NCBI GenBank assembly: GCA_021826655.1
Contig: JAKAZC010000197.1
Span: forward strand, 1 to 5,529
Reading direction: 5' to 3'
Source: Actinomycetes bacterium
GTDB taxonomy: Bacteria > Actinomycetota > Acidimicrobiia > Acidimicrobiales > RAAP-2
Length of the DNA stretch: 5,529 nt
Below the pieces are notes generated by a model. That model was not told where the DNA came from and searched no databases. It worked only from the letters and a program-made list of their open reading frames with translations. Made by a program: the position numbers and the translations under genes. Below, piece by piece: positions 1 to 5,529 of the stretch; position 1 is the first letter of the stretch; each line of letters begins with the position of its first letter.

Positions 1-162
1 CCGGCGGCCGACGGCCAGCAGCGCCGCCAGGTCGGCCGATCGGATGGGGTCGGGCAGGTCGCCCGACGCGAGGGGAACGACCGGTGCGTCGGCTACCACG
101 GGTGCCACCTCGGCCGGCAAGTCCTCGGTCCCCTCTGGACGCCTTGGAGTCCGCCCGGTCAT
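1..162 (-). CDS. Partial gene after dnaG, probable N-terminus of primary sigma-70 factor (RpoD)
   Basis: Read from the ATG at 162, the frame stays open for 54 codons and runs off the left edge, so only the N-terminus is visible. The start is well supported: ATG overlaps the dnaG stop as ATGA, and AGGAGG lies 4 nt upstream. The protein begins MTGRTPRRPEGTEDLPAEV, continues with a Pro/Ala/Val/Asp-rich stretch, and ends at the window edge with DLAALLAVGRR. That last segment resembles the first helix of sigma region 1.1, which typically reads as a leucine-rich helix followed by G-[KR]. Placement directly behind dnaG is the classic position of rpoD (dnaG-rpoD order), where the product would be the housekeeping sigma factor guiding RNA polymerase to -10/-35 promoters. 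The identity rests on this context and a short similarity; none of the conserved regions 2-4 is in the window. An unrelated small protein translationally coupled to dnaG remains possible. Confidence 0.6.
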   Translation of the reverse strand, partial: MTGRTPRRPEGTEDLPAEVAPVVADAPVVPLASGDLPDPIRSADLAALLAVGRR

Positions 163-2099
163 CGATCCTCCTGCCCCCTGGTGTTGAGCCACGCTAGCAA
201 CCGACCGGCCGACTCGCGGCATGTGGCCGGGTCGTCGAGCTCCATGAGCCACCCCTTCACCCGGACGGTGAGGCTCGCCGCTCCGGCCAAGTCGAGCGGG
301 TTCGTCCTGGCCTCGGCCTGCACCAGGCCCAGGGCGCGGCGAGCGGCCCTCCTCACCAGTTGGGCGACCACGGCGTCGACGGGATCCCCGAGCACCCCGT
401 CGACGACCACGGGCTCTTCGACGGTGACCCGGCGGAGCAGGTCCGCCACCTCGGGCGGCGAACCCTCGATGGCCTCGCGCAGGCTCTCGGACTCGGCGAG
501 CGCCCGGAACGCCCGCCGCTGCAGCCCGTCGGCGAAGAGCGATTCGTCGATCCGGTCGGCGATCGACTCGGGCCGGTGGACGGCGAAGCGCAGCGCTTCG
601 AGCCCGGGCCGGTCCCCGGCCGACGACACCGGTGTCGCGACCAGGTCCCCGCCCGCCCCCGGGGAGGCACCCACCGGCGTTTCCCCGGGTCCGTCCACGC
701 GCTGCCTGTCGCCCCTGTCGCCCCCGACTCCGCGATCGCCGCGATCGCCGCGAGGGGCCGGTTCGCCGCCGCGTGCCTCCCCGGGACGGGCGGGACGGCG
801 GCGGGCCTCGTCGAGCCGCTCGCGCACCCGGGCGGGCTCGAGGCGGCACCGGTCCGCCACCTGCATGGCGTACTGGTCCCGGACGAGGTCGTCGGGGTGC
901 TCGGCAACGGCGCGCAGCGCGGCGTCGGCCGCGTGCGCCCGTCCCTCGGCCGTCGTGAGGTCGGCGCCCTCCCACACCCGGTCGACCCGGAACTGCAGGA
1001 ACGGCCTCGCCTCCCTCACCGCCCGCCCGAGGGCCTCGGGGTCGGTCCTGGCCAGGTCCCCGGGGTCGGTGCCCGGCGGGAACACGGCGACCGCGACGTC
1101 GACCTCGTGGCGGCGCTCCCACTCGTACACCCGGGACACGGCGGCCTGCCCGGCGCTGTCGGCGTCGTAGGCGAGGACGATGCGCCGGCCGAAGTTCCGG
1201 AGCAGGGTGAAATGCTCCTCGGCCAGCGCCGTCCCGCACGTGGCCACGGCGCGAGGCACGCCGGCCTGAAAGAACCCGATCACGTCCGTGTAGCCCTCGC
1301 ACACCACGACCTCGCCGGTCGCCACGACGTCGTGCTTGGCCCAGTTGAGCGCGTAAAGGGTCCGGCGCTTGGAGTAGATGGCCGTCTCCTGCGAGTTCTT
1401 GTACTTGGGCTCGGGAGCGCGGTCGGTGCCCGGGCCGCCCGCGCCCCGGCCCGGGAGGACCCGCCCGCCGAGGGCCACCGGCCGGCCGGACGGGTCGCAG
1501 ATCGGGAAGATCACCCGGGCCCGGAAGGCGTCCTGATGGCGCCCGCGCCGGTTGACGAACCCGAGGCCCGAGTCCGTGAGGACCCGCTCGCTGAGCCCGA
1601 GCTGTCTGCTCATGGCGTCCCAGTCGTCGGGTGCCCAGCCCAGCCGGAACCGCCGGACGACCTCGCCGTCGTAGCCGCGCGAGCGCAGGTAGTCCCGGGC
1701 CGGACCCGCATCGGGCGCGGCCAGCAGTCGCTGGTGGTACCACTCGACCGCCCGCTCCATGGCGGCGAGGAGCTCCGTCCGGCGCTTGCGGTCGGGTCCC
1801 CCCGCGTCCTCGTGGAGCGTGACCCCGCAGCGGTCGGCGAGGAACCGGACGGCTTCGACGAAGTCGAGGTGCTCGACGGCTCGGACGAAGCTGATGGCGT
1901 CACCCGATGCCTGGCACCCGAAGCAGTGGTAGAAGCCCTCCTCCGCGTTGACGCTGAACGAGGGGGTCTTCTCCGCGTGGAAGGGGCAGAGCCCCACCCA
2001 GCGGCGGCCCTGGCGCCTGAGCGGCGAGTGCTCGCCGATCAGGGCGACGAGGTCGGTGGCCGCACGGACCTGCGCCACCTCCTCGTCGGGAATGGCCAT
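159..2099 (-). CDS. dnaG: DNA primase DnaG, complete
   Basis: DnaG synthesises the short RNA primers needed for leading-strand initiation and every Okazaki fragment, working with the replicative helicase DnaB. The 646-residue protein is of usual bacterial length and has all domains. The N-terminus (MAIPDEEVAQVRAATDLV) is the standard primase start. The CHC2 zinc finger uses C38, H41, C59 and C62. The catalytic core follows with DAFRARVIFPI near 190-200 and PKYKNSQET at 231-239, with K232 and K244 at the conserved lysine positions. The TOPRIM fold carries the metal-binding acids in CEGYTDV (E268), YDADSAG (D312, D314) and TDPGD (D345, D348). A basic, Gly/Asp/Arg-rich linker (about 433-498) leads to the C-terminal helicase-interacting domain (about 499-646), which is the least conserved part. 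The ATG at 2099 is preceded by GGAG with 5-nt spacing. The gene lies 36 bp after ppdK and its TGA overlaps the next start by 4 bp, so it is probably co-transcribed with both. No catalytic residue is missing. Confidence 0.98.
   Translation of the reverse strand: MAIPDEEVAQVRAATDLVALIGEHSPLRRQGRRWVGLCPFHAEKTPSFSVNAEEGFYHCFGCQASGDAISFVRAVEHLDFVEAVRFLADRCGVTLHEDAGGPDRKRRTELLAAMERAVEWYHQRLLAAPDAGPARDYLRSRGYDGEVVRRFRLGWAPDDWDAMSRQLGLSERVLTDSGLGFVNRRGRHQDAFRARVIFPICDPSGRPVALGGRVLPGRGAGGPGTDRAPEPKYKNSQETAIYSKRRTLYALNWAKHDVVATGEVVVCEGYTDVIGFFQAGVPRAVATCGTALAEEHFTLLRNFGRRIVLAYDADSAGQAAVSRVYEWERRHEVDVAVAVFPPGTDPGDLARTDPEALGRAVREARPFLQFRVDRVWEGADLTTAEGRAHAADAALRAVAEHPDDLVRDQYAMQVADRCRLEPARVRERLDEARRRPARPGEARGGEPAPRGDRGDRGVGGDRGDRQRVDGPGETPVGASPGAGGDLVATPVSSAGDRPGLEALRFAVHRPESIADRIDESLFADGLQRRAFRALAESESLREAIEGSPPEVADLLRRVTVEEPVVVDGVLGDPVDAVVAQLVRRAARRALGLVQAEARTNPLDLAGAASLTVRVKGWLMELDDPATCRESAGRLLAWLNTRGQEDR
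167..172 (-). promoter_or_regulatory. Ribosome binding site of the gene downstream of dnaG
   Basis: On the minus strand a perfect AGGAGG sits 4 nt before the ATG at 162, inside the last codons of dnaG. With the ATGA stop/start overlap it fixes the start of the downstream gene and suggests translational coupling to dnaG. Confidence 0.75.
706..749. repeat. Two 9-bp tandem doublets encoding GDR repeats in the DnaG linker
   Basis: On the plus strand CTGTCGCCC occurs twice in tandem (706-714, 715-723), and GCGATCGCC occurs twice in tandem (732-740, 741-749) with a further partial GCGA at 750-753. Read in the dnaG frame, each doublet gives GDRGDR (residues 451-456 and 460-465), separated by G-V-G. 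The two doublets use different codons for the same tripeptide. The second contains the GCGATCGC palindrome. The repeats keep frame and lie in the flexible linker, so copy-number changes should be tolerated. Confidence 0.85.
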
Positions 2100-2104
2100 G
2101 GTGG

Positions 2105-2108
2105 CTCC
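2105..2108 (-). promoter_or_regulatory. Ribosome binding site of dnaG
   Basis: Minus-strand GGAG lies 5 nt before the dnaG ATG at 2099, within the 36-bp gap after the ppdK stop. The GGAG overlaps the 3' arm of a possible 5-bp stem (GGCTC at 2128-2124 pairing with GAGCC at 2107-2103). A second purine patch, GAGGAA, lies further upstream but is too distant to be the main site. Confidence 0.5.
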
Positions 2109-2135
2109 GGTTCCTCGCCGTTCGAGCCGAAGCGG

Positions 2136-4922
2136 TCAGGGTTGCCCGGCGGCGACCCTCGTGCCCGGCGAGGCCGCGCCCGACCCCGCGCCCGCACCCG
2201 CGGCACCGGCCGCGGCACCGTTCGACCCCGCGGCCGGCTCCCGGTGGGCGCCCGCGGCGAGGACGGCCTGGGCGGCCGCCAGCCGGGCCACCGGCACCCG
2301 GAACGGGGAGCAGCTCACGTAGTCGAGGCCGGCCCGGTAGAAGGTGGCGATCGACTCGGGGTCGCCCCCGTGCTCGCCGCAGACCCCCGCCTTCAGGCCG
2401 GGTCGGGTGGCGCGCCCTCGCTCGACGCCGAGCCGGACGAGCTCGCCCACCCCGTCGGCGTCCACCACCTCGAACGGGTTGCGGGGCAGGAGGCCGAGCT
2501 CGAGGTACGTCGACATCATCCGGCCCTCGACGTCGTCGCGGCTGAAACCGAAGGTCATCTGCGTGAGGTCGTTGGTCCCGAACGAGAAGAAGTCCGCCGC
2601 CTCGGCGATCTCGCCCGCCCGCAACGCGGCACGGGGCGTCTCGATCATCGTCCCGATGGTCACCTCGAGCGATCCGGCGCGCCCGCCGCCGTCGTCGCCA
2701 CCGGGACCGGTGCCGGCATCGGCGCCATCGGTCGCCAGCGCCTCGGCCACCGCGGCCTCCACCCAGCCCCGGGCCAGGGCAAGCTCCTCGCGGCTGACGG
2801 TCAGGGGGATCATGATCTCGACGACGGGGTGGCCGCCGTCGACCACCCGCTGCCGGGCGGCCTCCATCAGGGCTCGGACCTGCATCGCGTACAGGCCGGG
2901 CTTCAGCACGCCCAGCCGGACCCCCCGGGTCCCGAGCATCGGGTTCGCCTCCTGCCAGACGAGCGCCGCCTCGTACAGGCGCCGCTCCTCGTCGCTCAGC
3001 CCGACGGTGGCCTCCTTCACCGCCAGCTCGTGGGTGGAGGGGAGGAACTCGTGGAGCGGGGGATCGAGAAGCCGCACCGTGACAGGCAGGCCGTCCATGG
3101 CCGCCAGGATGGCGAGGAAGTCCTCGCGCTGGACGGCGAGAAGCTCCAGGAGCGCCGCCGACTCCTCGGCCGGGGAGCTCGCCAGGATCATCCGCCGGAC
3201 GACCGGCAGGCGGTCCTCGCCGAGGAACATGTGCTCGGTCCGGCACAGGCCGATCCCCTCGGCCCCGAGCGCCCTCGCGTTCGCGGCGTCCTCACCGGTG
3301 TCGGCGTTGGCCCGCACGCCCAGGTGGCCGGCCCTGATCTCGTCCGCCCACGCCAGCACCTCCGCGAACTCGGGGGGCGGGTCCGCGGCGGTCAGGGGGA
3401 CCTGGCCCACGACCACCTGGCCGGTCCCGCCGTCGAGCGAGAGCCAGTCCCCTTCGGCCACGGACACCTCGCCCACGCTGAAGGACCGGCCGTCGATCCG
3501 GATGGCCTCGGCCCCGACGACCGCCGGCTTGCCCCAGCCGCGGGCGACCACCGCCGCGTGGCTCACCAACCCGCCGCGCGCGGTGAGGATCCCCTCGGCG
3601 GCGAGCATCCCGTGCACGTCCTCGGGCGAGGTCTCGCTCCTGACCAGGACCACCTGCTCGCCCCGGCCGGCCGCCGCGGCGGCGGCGTCCGCGGTGAAGT
3701 ACACCCGGCCCACCGCCGCTCCCGGGGACGCGCCGAGGCCCTTCGTCAGGACCTCGGCCGGCGTGTCGGCGAACTGGGGATGCAGGACCGAGTCGAGATG
3801 GTCCTCGGAGATCCGGTCCACCGCCTCCGCCCTGGTCACCCCCAGCTCGGGCTCGCCGACCATGTCGACGGCCATCCGGAGCGCCGCCCGGCCGGTCCGC
3901 TTGCCGACCCGGGTCTGGAGCATCCAGAGCTTGCCCTGCTCGATCGTGAACTCCGTGTCGCACATGTCGCGGTAGTGGCGCTCGAGCCGGGCGAAGATCC
4001 CCAGCAGCTCGTCGTGGACCGCGGGGAAGGCGTCCTTCAGGGCGGACAGCGGCTCGGTGTTGCGGATGCCGGCCACCACGTCCTCGCCCTGGGCGTTCAC
4101 GAGGAAGTCCCCGTACTCGCCCCTGGCGCCGGTCGCCGGGTCCCGGGTGAACCCCACCCCGGTCCCGGAGCGGTCGTCGCGGTTGCCGAAGACCATGGCC
4201 TGCACGTTGACCGCGGTGCCCAGGTCGTGCGAGATGCGCTCGCGGTTGCGGTAGGCGACGGCCCTCGGGCCGCCCCAGCTGCGGAAGACGGCCTCGATGG
4301 CCCCACGCAACTGGTCACCGGGGTCCTGGGGGAACGGCTGACCGGTGTGACGCTGGACGACCTGCTTGTACGAACCCACGAGGTAGCGCAGCAGCTCGGT
4401 CGGCACGCTGGCGTCGGACGTCGTGCCGGCCAGCTCCTTGGCCGCTTCGAAGAGCGTCTCGAACTCCTCGCCGGGGACGTCGAGCACGATCCGCCCGTAC
4501 ATCGAGACGAACCGGCGGTACGAGTCGAAGGCGAAGCGCTCGTCGCCGGTCTGCCGCGCCAGGCCCTCCACCGAGCGATCGTTGAGCCCGAGATTGAGGA
4601 CGGTGTCCATCATGCCGGGCATCGAGAACTTCGCACCCGAGCGCACCGAGACGAGGAGCGGATCCCCGGGATCGCCGATCGTCTTCCCCATCGCCGCCTC
4701 GAGCCGGGTCCGCGCCCGGTCGACCTCGCCGCTCAGCTCCGCGGGCCAACCCGCGGCCATGTACGCACGGCACGAGTCGGTGGAGATCGTGAAGCCCGGG
4801 GGCACGGGGAGCCCGAGGACCGACGTCATCTCGGCCAGGTTGGCGCCCTTGCCGCCCAAGAGGTCCTTCAGCTGCATCGGCGGCTGGGCGTGGGCGTGGT
4901 CGAAGTCGAAAACGTAGGGCAT
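2136..4922 (-). CDS. ppdK: Pyruvate, phosphate dikinase (PPDK), complete
   Basis: This cytoplasmic enzyme interconverts ATP + pyruvate + Pi with AMP + PEP + PPi, and can serve gluconeogenesis or PPi-linked glycolysis. With the start at 4922 the protein has 928 residues, against about 875 for the Clostridium symbiosum enzyme. The N-terminal ATP-grasp domain has GGKGANLAEM (K25), SVRSGAKFSMPGMMDT (R94) and FTRDPATG (258-265). The phosphohistidine domain has GGLVSHAAVVARG with catalytic H455. The C-terminal PEP/pyruvate TIM barrel has GIGLCRTEHMF (R561), RLLDPPLHEFLP (R617), NPMLGTRG, GTMIETPRA (E761), FSFGTNDLTQM (N784) and GVCGEHGGDP (C848). H455, R561 and R617 match the C. symbiosum numbering exactly. 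E761, N784 and C848 are shifted by 16-17 because of a Gly/Asp-rich insertion at about 731-751. An Ala/Gly-rich tail (about 889-928) exceeds the family end. Val453 replaces the usual regulatory Thr. A longer frame from GTG at 4964 adds 14 residues that do not resemble the family. dnaG follows 36 bp downstream. Confidence 0.98.
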   Translation of the reverse strand: MPYVFDFDHAHAQPPMQLKDLLGGKGANLAEMTSVLGLPVPPGFTISTDSCRAYMAAGWPAELSGEVDRARTRLEAAMGKTIGDPGDPLLVSVRSGAKFSMPGMMDTVLNLGLNDRSVEGLARQTGDERFAFDSYRRFVSMYGRIVLDVPGEEFETLFEAAKELAGTTSDASVPTELLRYLVGSYKQVVQRHTGQPFPQDPGDQLRGAIEAVFRSWGGPRAVAYRNRERISHDLGTAVNVQAMVFGNRDDRSGTGVGFTRDPATGARGEYGDFLVNAQGEDVVAGIRNTEPLSALKDAFPAVHDELLGIFARLERHYRDMCDTEFTIEQGKLWMLQTRVGKRTGRAALRMAVDMVGEPELGVTRAEAVDRISEDHLDSVLHPQFADTPAEVLTKGLGASPGAAVGRVYFTADAAAAAAGRGEQVVLVRSETSPEDVHGMLAAEGILTARGGLVSHAAVVARGWGKPAVVGAEAIRIDGRSFSVGEVSVAEGDWLSLDGGTGQVVVGQVPLTAADPPPEFAEVLAWADEIRAGHLGVRANADTGEDAANARALGAEGIGLCRTEHMFLGEDRLPVVRRMILASSPAEESAALLELLAVQREDFLAILAAMDGLPVTVRLLDPPLHEFLPSTHELAVKEATVGLSDEERRLYEAALVWQEANPMLGTRGVRLGVLKPGLYAMQVRALMEAARQRVVDGGHPVVEIMIPLTVSREELALARGWVEAAVAEALATDGADAGTGPGGDDGGGRAGSLEVTIGTMIETPRAALRAGEIAEAADFFSFGTNDLTQMTFGFSRDDVEGRMMSTYLELGLLPRNPFEVVDADGVGELVRLGVERGRATRPGLKAGVCGEHGGDPESIATFYRAGLDYVSCSPFRVPVARLAAAQAVLAAGAHREPAAGSNGAAAGAAGAGAGSGAASPGTRVAAGQP

Positions 4923-4926
4923 CGGG

Positions 4927-4933
4927 CCTCCTC
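4927..4933 (-). promoter_or_regulatory. Ribosome binding site deciding the ppdK start
   Basis: Minus-strand GAGGAGG is followed by CCCG and then the ATG at 4922. It favours this start, which gives the family-typical N-terminus MPYVFDFD, over the upstream GTG at 4964, which has no family-like extension. Confidence 0.7.
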
Positions 4934-4962
4934 GCCCCTCGGAGCGTGGTCGCGAGAGGCCC

Positions 4963-4968
4963 ACACTA
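4963..4968 (-). promoter_or_regulatory. Possible -10 element for ppdK
   Basis: Minus-strand TAGTGT fits the TAnnnT pattern and would place a transcription start near 4956, giving a leader of about 34 nt before the ATG at 4922. I see no good -35 hexamer 16-18 nt upstream; that stretch is GC-rich (GGGGGT and neighbours). The element overlaps the alternative GTG start at 4964, which argues further against that start if the promoter is real. This is a weak call from a short pattern. Confidence 0.3.
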
Positions 4969-5007
4969 CCGGCCCTCGCGGCGGCACCCCCTCCGCCACA
5001 TGGTCCA

Positions 5008-5047
5008 CCCCGGGCACGGTTTCGGTCGGGGGATCGGCCCCGGGCAC
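5008..5047. repeat. 10-bp direct repeat spaced 30 bp in the divergent intergenic region
   Basis: CCCCGGGCAC occurs at 5008-5017 and again at 5038-5047, exactly 30 bp apart start to start, or about three helical turns. Both copies lie between the divergently transcribed ppdK and ABC transporter genes, upstream of the ABC -10-like element. Same-face spacing would suit a regulator binding as paired units, but the repeat is GC-rich in a GC-rich genome and could be chance. Confidence 0.45.
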
Positions 5048-5073
5048 CTGTCCGGGACGTGGCACCGGCGAAC

Positions 5074-5079
5074 TAGGTT
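5074..5079 (+). promoter_or_regulatory. Candidate -10 element of a leaderless ABC transporter transcript
   Basis: TAGGTT fits the TAnnnT -10 pattern. Its last base is 6 nt before the ATG at 5086, so a transcription start 7 nt downstream would fall on the A of the start codon. This agrees with the lack of a properly spaced ribosome binding site: AGGA at 5082-5085 directly abuts the ATG. No clear -35 is seen at 17-18 nt. Leaderless transcripts are common in actinobacteria, but here this is inferred from pattern alone. Confidence 0.45.
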
Positions 5080-5085
5080 GCAGGA

Positions 5086-5529
5086 ATGCCCGAAGGAGTC
5101 GCCGTCGAGGCGCACGACCTCGTGAAGGTCTTCCACTCCAAGCCCGAGGTGCGCGCGCTCGACGGCGTGTCGATCGAGATCGCCACCGGCACCGTCCTCG
5201 GGCTCCTCGGCCCCAACGGGGCCGGCAAGACGACCGCGGTCCGTGTCCTCTCCACCATCCTCGCCCCCGACAGCGGGCACGCGGCCGTGCTCGGCCACGA
5301 CGTCGTGCGCGAGGCCGACACCGTCCGCCGCCTGATCGGGCTGGCCGGCCAGTACGCCACGGTGGACGAGAACCTGACGGGATCGGAGAACCTCCGCATG
5401 GTGGGCAGGCTCACCCACATGGCGAAGAAGCAGGTCGCGCGCCGGGCCCCCGAGCTGCTCGAGCAGTTCGGGCTCGCCGACGCGGCCGACCGGTCGCTCA
5501 AGACCTACTCGGGCGGGATGCGCCGCCGC
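5086..5529 (+). CDS. ABC transporter ATP-binding protein, DrrA-like, 3' truncated by window edge
   Basis: The frame opens with ATG at 5086 and stays open for 148 codons to the right edge, so about the N-terminal half of a protein of usually 300-340 residues is visible. It is the nucleotide-binding subunit of an ABC exporter, acting at the inner face of the membrane. Walker A is GPNGAGKTT at 42-50 (K48). The Q-loop glutamine is Q89 in GLAGQYATVDENL. The ABC signature appears as YSGGMRRR at 141-148. The stretch AGQYATVDENLTG-ENLRMVGRL is typical of the DrrA/daunorubicin-resistance family, whose partners are ABC-2 type permeases, so a permease gene is likely just beyond the window. Walker B and the H-loop are not included. 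It is transcribed divergently from ppdK. The substrate cannot be told; drug, lipid or polyketide export are all possible. The start is chosen because the family begins a few residues before the A-loop region and because of the -10-like element just upstream. Confidence 0.95.
   Translation, partial: MPEGVAVEAHDLVKVFHSKPEVRALDGVSIEIATGTVLGLLGPNGAGKTTAVRVLSTILAPDSGHAAVLGHDVVREADTVRRLIGLAGQYATVDENLTGSENLRMVGRLTHMAKKQVARRAPELLEQFGLADAADRSLKTYSGGMRRR

Noticed and set aside
734..747. CGATCG-rich palindromes considered as a replication or partition site
   Set aside because: They are inside the dnaG linker reading frame, explained by the in-frame GDR repeats, and there is no AT-rich stretch or DnaA-box cluster nearby.
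181..1170. Plus-strand open frame of 329 codons antisense to dnaG
   Set aside because: It overlaps the well-supported dnaG core and C-terminal domains and gives a Ser/Arg/Ala-rich product without motifs.
2100..2135. Possible terminator between ppdK and dnaG
   Set aside because: The 36-bp gap has only a 5-bp stem with a long loop and no T-tract, so it does not resemble an intrinsic terminator.
1900..3246. Minus-strand open frame of 448 codons spanning the ppdK-dnaG junction
   Set aside because: It is a shifted frame of ppdK and dnaG; its translation is Arg/Gly/Pro-rich low complexity and both real genes are intact in their own frames.
2344..3975. Long plus-strand open frame (543 codons) antisense to ppdK
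   Set aside because: The opposite strand encodes a full PPDK with all catalytic motifs. The antisense translation is Ser/Arg/Pro/Thr-rich with no recognisable domain, the usual result of GC-rich coding DNA read on the wrong strand.
4923..4964. N-terminal extension of PPDK from GTG at 4964
   Set aside because: The added residues (MGLSRPRSEGRGGP) are unlike the family. The ATG at 4922 has GAGGAGG upstream and gives the typical MPYVFDFD start.
4966..5501. Minus-strand frames of 150 and 142 codons opposite the ABC ATPase gene
   Set aside because: The plus strand carries Walker A, Q-loop and signature motifs in one continuous frame; the antisense products have no recognisable features.

Overview
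The window is very GC-rich, and nearly every third codon position is G or C. The gene content and high-GC coding style suggest an actinobacterium, possibly of the Acidimicrobiia type. That placement is inferred from composition and gene order; no rRNA or other phylogenetic marker is present. The content is housekeeping and transport. I see no mobile element, tRNA, rRNA, CRISPR array or phage gene.

From right to left on the minus strand runs a compact cluster. A complete pyruvate, phosphate dikinase gene (ppdK, 2136-4922) is followed after 36 bp by a complete DNA primase gene (dnaG, 159-2099). dnaG overlaps by 4 bp (ATGA) the start of a third gene that leaves the window at position 1. Only 54 residues of this third gene are visible. 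Its position behind dnaG and its sequence fit the N-terminus of a primary sigma factor (RpoD), but this is not proven. The spacing suggests one transcript. It would couple interconversion of pyruvate and PEP with the replication/transcription core genes, as in the 'macromolecular synthesis' operon, but without the dgt gene that often lies between ppdK and dnaG in other bacteria.

On the plus strand a divergent gene starts at 5086 and runs off the right edge. It encodes the ATPase of a DrrA-type ABC exporter, with Walker A, Q-loop and signature motifs visible. The 163 bp between ppdK and this gene must hold both promoters. It contains a -10-like TAGGTT placed so that the ABC transcript would be leaderless, a possible ppdK -10, and a 10-bp direct repeat spaced exactly 30 bp apart.

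The most interesting points are modest. The ppdK catalytic loop has Val where the regulatory Thr of the family normally sits. The PPDK carries a Gly/Asp-rich insertion and an Ala/Gly-rich C-terminal tail. The DnaG linker contains two pairs of GDR tandem repeats encoded by 9-bp DNA repeats. I do not find an undescribed system here.
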